Of a stretch of 64,000 bases of DNA, positions 56,279 through 64,000 are shown piece by piece. The stretch covers positions 3,247,394 to 3,311,393 of the forward strand of contig CM035310.1 in NCBI GenBank assembly GCA_002900995.3, in the 5' to 3' direction. Source of the DNA: Ganoderma boninense. Lineage: Eukaryota > Basidiomycota > Agaricomycetes > Polyporales > Polyporaceae. The number at the start of each line of letters is the position of its first letter. Positions within the stretch are counted from its first letter, which is position 1. The translations under genes and the position numbers were made by a program. Under the pieces are notes generated by a model, which saw nothing but the letters and a program-made list of their open reading frames with translations, ran no database searches and had not been told where the DNA came from.

Positions 56279-57458
56279 ATGGACGCGGGACCGAGCAAAA
56301 AGCGCGCGCGAACCACCATCGTCCAAGAAGATCTCGCTCCTGCGCCAGTCACAGGCCTCGACAAAGTCAAAGCCGCGACTCGCGACAAAGACTACTGGTT
56401 CGAGGACGGCAACTTGATCCTTGTGTCCCAAGACGTCGCATTCAGGGTCTACAAGGGCCTTCTAGCCGAACACTCCACAGTGTTCCGGAGCATGTTCCAC
56501 GTGGCGCAAGGCAAGCCGGAGTCGGACGACCTGGTCGACGGCTGCCCTGTGGTTACGCTCTACGACTCGCCAGACTACCTGCGCGAGCTCTTCCAACTCA
56601 TATACCCGTTAAGCACGAACCTCAAGTGAGTCGCGCGACTTGCTTCTTACGTTCTCGGTTCTGACCTTGCGTAGGTTCGGGACCGCACAGAAGGTCGACA
56701 TCGCATTTATCTCCGCCATCATCCGTCTCGACCACAAATACGAGCTCAAGGGCATGTACGATCAAGCTATGAGCTACCTTACCACCTACTACACGACCAG
56801 CTTCGACGCCTGGGTCGACGGCCGGAACGCCGCCCAGTGGCAGCCGGACCCCATCCACGCGGTCAGCGCCGTCAACCTCGCCCGCCTCACCAATACTCCT
56901 TCCATCCTCCCCTTCGCCTTCTACGTCTGCGCGACGCTCGGCCCTGACCTCGCGCGCGGCTTCGTCCGCCCCGACGGCTCCGTCGAGCGGCTCACCCCAG
57001 AGGACCTGCGCATCTGCCTCGAGCTGAAGGCGCGACTCGCGTCCGAGAACGCGCACACCGCGTTCCTCCTCTTCCGGCCCGCCGCGCAGCACTGCTCGAG
57101 CGCGTCTGGGCACATGTCCTGCGCGGAGGTCTGGCGCAAGCTGCTCGAGCACGCGGGGATGTCGAAGGCGCCGCACCCCGTCGCGTGCGAGCGCGCGCTC
57201 GACTCCTGGCTCGAGAACGCGGATAGCCTGCCCGCGCCGATGCCGCTGGCGCATGGGATGTCGTTCAGCGCGTACATGGCGTCGTACTCGCCGCAGCGGA
57301 TCACTATGCAAGGGGTGCAAGGGACACTTGGAGGGTGCGTGATCGGGAGCTGCGGCGGCAGATATGGCGGAGGCTGCCGGAGTTCGTGGGCTCACGATCG
57401 AGAACTGGGATACATGACTGTGCGCGCGGTCTGTGCGTCCAGATGTTACTGTAGATAG
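56279..57458 (+). CDS. BTB/POZ domain protein 4, 3' end frame-shifted
   Basis: Start ATG 56279 (MDAGPSKKRARTTI). Residues about 35-110 form the BTB core (DKDYWFEDGNLILVSQ, FRVYKGLLAEHSTVF, CPVVTLYDSPDYLREL). An intron (GTGAGT about 56626 to GTAG about 56673) leads to the second exon: AFISAIIRLDHKYELKGM, NLARLTNTPSILPF, DGSVERLTPEDLRICLE, HMSCAEVWRKLL, and so on. Near 57300 the frame stops matching the family. A +1 frame then reads CKGCKGHLEG (CxxC pair), and another frame reads VRDRELRRQIWRRLPEFV, and then GLTIENWDT-stop at 57415-57417. So the family's C-terminal CxxC...LPEF...W block is present but spread over three frames. Either indels or errors. More distant from BTB 1-3 than those are from each other. 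Confidence 0.82.
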
Positions 57459-57636
57459 TCGTGTCATTGAATCTTGTCACGAGACAAATACATGAAAGTC
57501 GGTTGGACGGGTACTGCACGGATAGTAGCGAGTCGAGCGACGGCGAGCGTGCTGCTCAAAGAGTATGCACTGGTTAGACTGAACCCATCCTGGCGTCCAG
57601 ACCACTGCTCTATATCATGAGGCATGTATGAAGTTG

Positions 57637-58785
57637 CTAAGAATACGTGCCTGGATCAGACCTTTTGACGTACTGTGCCATGATCGAATAAGGGAGACAC
57701 ATACTGTGCCATGCATTGTCGCTCAACTTTGGAGCACGGTATTCGCCTCCCTTGTGCGATACGTACAAGCCATTGTGGGACAACCCAAGCCCGTCAATGA
57801 CTCTCAGCTGATCTGAGACCGACTCTGTCGGGGTCTGCACTTCGAATTGGACTCCAGTCTGCTTCATCGCGGTTCCTGAATCCCTTCAGCGCATCTTCTA
57901 TTCCGCATCCTATCAGCATTTTGTGGACGCATGTGGGTAACCAGTACCTTGAACTCACGGGTGGGCGCAGTGGAAGACACATTCACGAACCCGGGGTCGA
58001 GGGTCACGACGACGAAGCCCTCGTCCTTGAGCTGGAGTGCAACTTCGTGGCGGCGATGTGGGCGGCAGCCTTTGACATCGCATATGCGCACACGTCGACT
58101 ATACAGAGGGTTATGATGGTCGGGGGCGTGGCCTCCGCCCGAGCCGATTACGACGATCTTCCTGGTGCTCGACGCGCGAAGCATGGGGAGGAAAGCTGTG
58201 ATGCTGTGTACCAGGCCGAGACTGTTTACTTTGTACTGCAGTGCGTACCACCGAGGGGTGAGCTTAAACCGATTGTGGCAGGCTGAAACACATGCCGCAG
58301 AAATAAAATCGTTGTCAAGGTCCTCCACGTTCGAGCTAAGAGGGTGTTTTAAAGTGAGGGAACGGTCTGGGTGGACGAGTCGCAATACGTACTAGTCAGA
58401 GAACCCTTTGAAGACGGTGCCAGGGTCCAAGTTTGCAGCGTTGTGAATCAGGTAGTCGAGCTGCGCGCTGTGGGGGCATGTAGTCAGCCGCGAAAGGAAC
58501 CGGCACCCACAGCGACGCGGACGCAGGCTTGCCTCGAGCGTGCTGTAGTCGACTACGTCTCCCCGAACTATGTGTATATTCTTGAGGTTAGCAGCGGCTA
58601 CCTGCAAGTGTATTGATCCTTCAGAGTTTCGGACAATGGCAAAGACGATAGCATCGGATTTACAAGCCTGTGAAACGATGAATCAATCACAAGGCATAGG
58701 ATACAATAACATAGGGATGCACCAGTTGGCAGACGAACTCCAGACCGATGCCACGGGAAGCACCGACAACTGCATAGGAGGGCAT
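57637..58785 (-). pseudogene. SDR paralogue A, frame-shifted at the active site
   Basis: NAD(P)-dependent short-chain dehydrogenase family. Start ATG 58785-58783 with the Rossmann motif GASRGIGLEFVCQL. It then reads NLKNIHIVRGDVVDYSTLE, LDYLIHNAANLD, DNDFISA, KVNSLGLVHSITAFLPML and KIVVIGSGGG. The next 60 bp lie in another frame (VCAYAMSKAAAHIAATK, containing the YxxxK active site) before the frame returns with LQLKDEGFVVVTLDPG. Two offsetting shifts thus bracket the catalytic block. The last exon encodes QLRVIDGLGLSHNGLYVS and then runs about 30 codons beyond the point where the paralogues stop (stop at 57637-57639). It was probably functional until recently. Confidence 0.8.
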
Positions 58786-59100
58786 ACTAGCAGCAAGCGT
58801 CTCGGTGAAGTTGGTAGGCAGGAGGAGACGTCGTTAGATAAAGCAAGAAGGCGGATCGGAAGCTAGCTCTAAGGTTCGAAGGGCAAAGAGAACGAGGAAA
58901 GTGGTTCCCATGCCCCCAATGAGTGTCTAAGTTGACGACGCTTTATTAAACTTGATATTCAATACTCCCCAATATCTGCATCCACGGAGTCGGCCTCTAT
59001 TTCAGAAAAACTCGCAATGATCTCCATGAGACATCTCCTGCCACATCTACATAGAAATACATTCACCAGATTGTGATTCCAAATGCATACTTTGGGTCAC

Positions 59101-60193
59101 TCATTTAGTAGACCCATACTCGACGCCTGTGTGCGATAAGAACAGCCCATTCTGCGACGCATCAAGTCTGTCAATCAGCTTCAACTGCGCCGCAATCGAT
59201 GCCTCCGGTGTCTGCGGCGTGAGTTGAACTCCAGATGCATTCTTCACCGAGGCGGCGAACGCCGCATAGCCCTCAGTCACTACGTCGCCTAAGAGGCCAC
59301 GAGTCAGCATAGGGCACTCGACGTGTGTACCAAACGAACTCACGGTCAGCGCCAGCTGTGGCGGACGTGTCCACCATGCCTGGGGTGAGCGTGACGACGA
59401 CGAACCCCTCGTCCTTGAGCTTGAGAGCGAATTTCGTGGTCGCAATCGTGGCGGCGGCCTTCGTCATCCCGTACGCAGCCATGTTCACCATGTTGAAGGT
59501 TTGGACGGCTTTGAGGTCACCGGCACCTGAGCCGAGCACGACGATCTTCTTCATGTCGGATGCGCGAAGGAGAGGAAGGAAGGCGGTGATGCTGTGGATC
59601 GGGCCAAGACTGTTGACCTTGAACTGTGGGATGAACGACGGCATGAGCTGTGCGCGGCAATGATCAACTGGACCACATACAGCGGTAATAAATTCTTCGT
59701 CGAGCTCCTCCATGTTCGTGCTGAAGACAGCGTGAGTACATATATGACATGGGAGGCAAGCTGCGTACTAGTCGTCGAAACCCTTGTGGACCGTCTTGGC
59801 GTTCATGTGGGCTGCGTTATGGATGAGGCAGTCCAGTTTTCCGTGGTGATCTCCGAAACCTGCTTCGCCGCTTTCTGTGGATGTCGTCCTGTGAGCCAAC
59901 GATGGATGCCAAACCGCACGATAGCGACCTGACCTCGAGAGTACTATAATCGACGACATCGCCCGCGAGTATGTGAACATTCTGCAGGCTCGCGGCGACA
60001 GCTTTCAGGTGATTCGATCCTTCAGGGTTCCGGACGATGGCGAAGACCACTGCATCAGATCGGCTGGCCTAGGCACACAAGGCATGAATCAGTGGTGGAT
60101 CGGGGGGGGGGGCAGTGAATCGGAGCATACCAACTGGCGAACGTACTCCAGACCAATGCCACGAGAAGCACCGATTACCGCGTACGAGGGCAT
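59101..60193 (-). CDS. SDR paralogue B
   Basis: Start ATG 60193-60191 (MPSYAVIGASRGIGLEY), which carries the TGxxxGIG-type cofactor motif as GASRGIG. Introns follow at the same places as in its paralogues. The protein reads NVHILAGDVVDYSTLE, KLDCLIHNAAHMNAKT, NMEELDEEFITAV, FKVNSLGPIHSITAFLPLL, KIVVLGSGAGDLKAV, and the YxxxK active site in NMAAYGMTKAAATIATTK, then LKDEGFVVVTLTPGMVDT. The last exon has LLGDVVTEGYAAFAAS and AQLKLIDRLDASQNGLFLS, ending at TGA 59103-59101. No signal peptide, so it is probably cytosolic. Intact. Substrate unknown; the family acts on carbonyl/alcohol groups of small molecules. Confidence 0.9.
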
Positions 60194-60277
60194 GTCGAGA
60201 ATAGAAGAGTTCGATAACAGAGTACAAGTAGGGAACGAGGGAGACTCACGATGGTAGCCAAGCCTCTCGCGATGCCA

Positions 60278-60292
60278 GCCGCCTTCTTAAAT
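60278..60292 (-). promoter_or_regulatory. TATA-like element of SDR B
   Basis: TATTTAAG on the minus strand (plus-strand CTTAAATA, about 60285-60292), about 95 bp before the ATG. Tentative. Confidence 0.35.
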
Positions 60293-60653
60293 AGGCTACT
60301 GAACCAGATCCACAGCCTATCCGTGACATCGGCACTCCCTGAGAACCAAAACCAACTACGGTGGAGCGTGAGTCAGCCTCTTTACCTCCCCGCCGGTGAA
60401 GCAGGTTTCTGGAAGGAGTGTTATAGTGCGATCGGGAATTGCATTCGCGCTGGCAGACGGTTGCGGCCAGATAATGCGCTTGCCCCCGATGGCCCGTAGC
60501 TCCAATCTCAGAAAGAAACCGAACATGGAGGAGTCGCTCGAGTGGAAATAGCAGAAAACAAAACGGATGAGCTGGAAGAGAAGTTGGGGCTTGAAGTTCG
60601 AGGAACCTCGGCACGGCGGAGCCAGATGGGGTGTGCAAATATTTGTACGCTTT

Positions 60654-60698
60654 CCATTTTTGTCATCTGCTACTCAACGCCCAAGATAATCGTGGGCG
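60654..60698 (-). promoter_or_regulatory. Duplicated upstream motif of SDR B, with hairpin
   Basis: CCATTTTTGTC (60654-60664) and TACTCAACGCCCA (60671-60683), the latter opening a hairpin CGCCCA/TGGGCG (60678-60683 and 60693-60698). The same three words in the same order stand upstream of SDR C at 62706-62749. The distance to the ATG is similar in both (about 485 and 527 bp). Confidence 0.55.
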
Positions 60699-61094
60699 CT
60701 AATTTGATGAAACTTGTCACAGAAAGGGAGACAAACACGCAGTATAATCCAGTCTCCGAAAAACTGCTACGTATAATGCTCGTAAAGCGTTGCCATCCGC
60801 GTTATCAAAGCGTATAGCAAACGGGTCTTACTTGAAATTAATGTTATCAGCATGCTGACACGATATGATAGATGTGGGATAGCTGGCCTGTGAGTCCGCC
60901 GTCGAGTGGGGCCAGATATTACTCACGTTTTCTAGTAAAGACACGCAGCTGATGCAAGATGAGCGAGGTAAAGTCTGATCTACGAGCATCTTTTGGAAGA
61001 TGCATGACATTTCCCTCCCAGATCTAATCGCGCGGCCCACTCTACTATTTCATACATATCAAACCACTTGAAAAACTACACAATCACTAAACAC

Positions 61095-62202
61095 CTAAAC
61101 ACCTGGAGCCTGGTATTCACCACCCATGTACGAGAGGTACAAGCCGTTGTGGGCCGCTTCAATCCCGTCGATGACCCCCAGCTGCGCCGCAACCGCATCC
61201 TCTGGTGTTTGAACCTTGCTCTCAATATTAGTATCAGTATCCTTCTTAAACATATTGAGGAACATTGTCTTCCGCGTTTCAACTGTACACATAGTCCCGG
61301 TGAGTGCTCCAAGTCTCACGCACACACATCAAGACTACTCACGGTCATCGGGCGGGGCTGTGGCACCCGTGTTCACCACCCCCGGGTCCAGTGTGACGAC
61401 GACGAAGCCCTCGTCCTTGAGCTGCAAGGCGAACTTCGTGGTCGCGATGTGGGCGGCGGCCTTTGTCATCCCATATGCGCACATGTTGGCCACGCCAAGG
61501 CGTGTGATGGTCTTGAGGTCGCCTCCGCCAGATCCAATGACGACAATCTTCTTCGTGGGCGCTGCACGTAGAAGTGGGAGAAACGCGATGATGCTGTGGA
61601 CCGGCCCGAGGCTATTGACTTTGAACTGTTAGAGCGAATCGTGAGATGAGCCTTGAATAAGGACGGAATGCAGGACGACATACTGCAGAGATGAAATCGT
61701 TGTCGAGATCGTCATGTTCTGGCTGATAAACTGGCATAAGTTGAGACACACACGTGCCGAGCGATACATACTAATCTCCGAAGCCTCTGAATAGAGTACC
61801 GGCGTCCATCTTGGCAGCGAGGTGGATCAGGCAGTCCAGCTTCCCCCCAGTAATCTCGGATACTTGCTTTGCTGCGCCCTGCAAAAACCCCACTTTGTCA
61901 GACAAGGGTAGGTGAAACATACATCGGTGATGTACACTGACCTCGAGCGTGCTGTACTCGGTGACATCCCCTGGAATTATGTGCACGTTCTTGAGACCCG
62001 CGATAGCAGCGTGCAAATGCGACGATCCTGCTGGATCCCGGACGATCGCGAAAACAACCGCTCCGGGTCGCCGGGCCTGTCGTACGAAGGCAAAAAAAGG
62101 TTATTATCAAGACGAAGAGGCTATGGAGTGGGGATATACCAGCTGACGAACATACTCAAGCCCTATGCCACGGGAGGCACCAACCACCGCGTATGAGAGC
62201 AT
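61095..62202 (-). CDS. SDR paralogue C
   Basis: Start ATG 62202-62200 (MLSYAVVGASRGIGLEY). It reads AGLKNVHIIPGDVTEYSTLE, KLDCLIHLAAKMDAGT (Leu replaces the usual Asn-Ala of the NAA motif: LAA), DDLDNDFISA, FKVNSLGPVHSIIAFLPLL, KIVVIGSGGGDLKTI, and the YxxxK site in NMCAYGMTKAAAHIATTK, then LKDEGFVVVTLDPGVVNT. The last exon has DTDTNIESKVQTPEDAV and QLGVIDGIEAAHNGLYLS, and ends at TAG 61097-61095. The exon pattern is that of its neighbours. Apparently intact. Confidence 0.88.
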
Positions 62203-62705
62203 CGTGAGCGGGACAATAGAGTGGGTCGTAAGAGAGAAGGTCGTCAGACACGGCTTATTGTAAATACGTGTCCCTGCAGCTGGTCATGCGCATGCACTGC
62301 TGTCAGGTGGTAAACCTTGACAGTGACAGAACCTTTCCCTCCGACGAGCCCGAGAGCGTGCAGTTAGGGCCTGTAGCATCGTCGCGAAATAGATCTGGGT
62401 CCCCAATTACCACGGTAGAAGAACCAGACACGCCTTCATTCACAATATAAACCCACATATGTGCCATGCCCTGGATGGGAGAAACGGAGGAGGCGGAAAA
62501 GTGGAGCACGACAGAGTCCTTACATAGACCCGCCGGGAAGCAGAGTGACAGCTGGCAGAAACCTGGCGTTCCTCAGTCCGCCGACCTCGGTGCTGAGTCA
62601 AGAGACACACTGAGAAAATGGGGTCGGAACTGAAGCTTGTAGAGAAAGGAAATGAAGTTGACTGGACGGGGACGACGCCACGCTGGGGAGAAGGCCTCCT
62701 ACTTA

Positions 62706-62749
62706 CCATTTTTGTCCGTCATACTCAACGCCCATGAATTCCATGGGCG
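62706..62749 (-). promoter_or_regulatory. Duplicated upstream motif of SDR C, with hairpin
   Basis: CCATTTTTGTC (62706-62716) and TACTCAACGCCCA (62722-62734) with hairpin CGCCCA/TGGGCG (62729-62734 and 62744-62749). The spacer inside the hairpin differs from that upstream of SDR B while the stem is kept, which argues for selection on the stem or for very recent duplication. Confidence 0.55.
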
Positions 62750-62852
62750 GCTAGTCAGGCACGGACCGATGATCGTTAGTTGGGCAGCAATGACCGGCGT
62801 TCTCCACACCCTGAAGATGTGCGTGCCACAACAATTCGATTATGAAACACGC

Positions 62853-63951
62853 TTAACTAGGAGGGCGGTACTCTCCACTCGCGTGTGATAAAAACATCCC
62901 ATTATGGGACGGTTCAAGCCCGTCAATCATCCTGAGTTGGGCTGCGACCGACGCTTGCGGGGTCTGCACCGCAACCTGGATCCCGGTGTCCTCCTCCACC
63001 AACGAAGTGAACGCCGCATAGCCCTCGGATACGGCGTCGCCTAACAGGTTGTGGGTCAGCGAGAGCATCGCACGGCGTCAAAATTGGGTGGACTTACTGT
63101 CAGTGCCAGCGGTGGCGGACGTGTCCACCATGCCTGGCGTGAGCGTAACGACGACGAACCCCTCGTCCTTGAGCTTGATGGCGAATTTCGTGGTGGCGAT
63201 GACGGCGGCTGCCTTCGTCATGCCGTATGCGACCATGTTGGCCATGTTGAGTGCTTGGACGGCCTTGAGGTCGCCTGCGCCTGAGCCGATCACAACGATC
63301 TTCTTCATGTCGGTTGCGTGGAGGAGAGGGAGGAAGGCGGTGATGCTGTGGATCGGGCCAAGGCTGTTGACCTTGAACTGTGGGATGGACGTTGGTATGA
63401 GATGTGGAGACAGCGACGAGCTAGAACACATACTGCAGAAACGAACTCGCTATCGAGCTCTTCCATGTTAACGCTGAGAACAAACATGAGTTCAGGAACG
63501 ACGGCGGGGAGGAGTCACGCACTAGTCGTCAAACCCTTTGTGGACAGTGTTGATGTCCATGTTCGCCGCGTTGTGGATCAAACAGTCTAGCGTCCCATTA
63601 GTTACTTCCGCGACCTGCTTCGCCGCCCGCTTTCCCAACTCAGCCATCAGCGACAAATCGATCTGACGTCCTGCGAGTGACAACTTACCTCAAGTGTACT
63701 GTAGTCTACCACATCGCCTGCGATAATATGCACGTTCTTGAGGCTTGCAGCGACAGCCTGCAAGTGCGTCGATCCTGCCGGGTTTCGGACGATTGCGAAC
63801 ACAGAGGTGTCCGGGCGATTGGCCTAGGAACCAAGACGTCCTAGTTCATGAGCCAGGAACCGGTGACCGCAATGTGGCGAGGACGTACCAACTGGCGGAG
63901 GTACTCGAGGCCGATGCCACGAGAAGCACCAATGACGGCATATGAGGGCAT
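62853..63951 (-). CDS. SDR paralogue D
   Basis: Start ATG 63951-63949 (MPSYAVIGASRGIGLEYL), 49 bp from the window edge. Reads SLKNVHIIAGDVVDYSTLE, LDCLIHNAANMDINTVHKG, NMEELDSEFVSAV, FKVNSLGPIHSITAFLPLL, KIVVIGSGAGDLKAVQAL, and the YxxxK site in NMVAYGMTKAAAVIATTK, then LKDEGFVVVTLTPGMVDT. The last exon has NLLGDAVSEGYAAFTSL and QLRMIDGLEPSHNGMFLS, and ends at TAA 62855-62853. It is closest to paralogue B in the central exons. Intact. Confidence 0.9.
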
Positions 63952-64000
63952 AGAGGCAGAAATAGTTGTTGATTGGCGAGGCGGGGGAGGGGAAAGGCCC

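Noticed and set aside
56622..57467. A 281-codon frame on - opposite BTB 4
   Set aside because: Arg/Glu-rich shadow of a GC-rich coding exon on +; no motif, and the + strand matches a known family.
1..64000. LTR or LINE retrotransposon, CRISPR array, rRNA
   Set aside because: No reverse transcriptase, integrase, long terminal repeat pair, spaced short repeats or rRNA-like stretch was recognised. tRNA genes could not be excluded by eye but none stood out.

Overview
The window is nuclear DNA of a filamentous basidiomycete, most likely an Agaricomycete (wood-decay fungi such as Polyporales fit best, but the order is an inference). The evidence is many short introns of about 50-70 bp with GT...AG ends, the presence of Kyakuja-Dileera-Zisupton (KDZ) transposases and a Helitron, and families that are expanded in Agaricomycetes: BTB/POZ proteins, GMC oxidoreductases, a 7TM-like membrane protein and intracellular SDRs. 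A run of 100 N (5821-5920) is an assembly gap.

Left part (1-20.4 kb) is a transposon island. Two different KDZ genes face each other: KDZ-1 on + and KDZ-2 on -. This convergent pair occurs twice, at 1-5820 (cut by the window edge and by the gap) and at about 11360-17400, offset about 11.36 kb, and the two copies differ mostly by one-base indels. Between the copies are an orphan gene on - and, just upstream of KDZ-1 and in the same direction, a gene with a 2-oxoglutarate/Fe(II) dioxygenase-like H-x-D...H core. Divergent from KDZ-2 is a clear TET/JBP-type 2OG-Fe(II) dioxygenase gene (18543-20201), interrupted by two in-frame stops. TET/JBP genes moving with KDZ elements are known from basidiomycetes, so this is the most interesting biology in the window.

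20.4-31.2 kb holds orphan genes: a two-domain RNase H1 N-terminal (viroplasmin-like) protein, a long gene with an Asp/Glu run, and several short intron-containing genes. One of these carries a 0.52 kb terminal-inverted-repeat element inside its last intron. A third, inverted copy of a repeat that lies between the KDZ genes sits at 26.3-26.6 kb. 33.0-39.3 kb is a near-complete Helitron Rep/helicase gene on -, one reading frame broken only by two TGA codons.

40.9-64 kb is ordinary gene territory with tandem families: a GMC oxidoreductase, a secreted type-B carboxylesterase/lipase, four BTB/POZ family members (two intact, one pseudogene, one damaged at its 3' end), a 7TM-like membrane protein, and four tandem SDR paralogues on -, the first of which is frame-shifted around its active site. 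Gene models were assembled by eye from reading frames, splice signals and remembered family consensus; no database search was possible.
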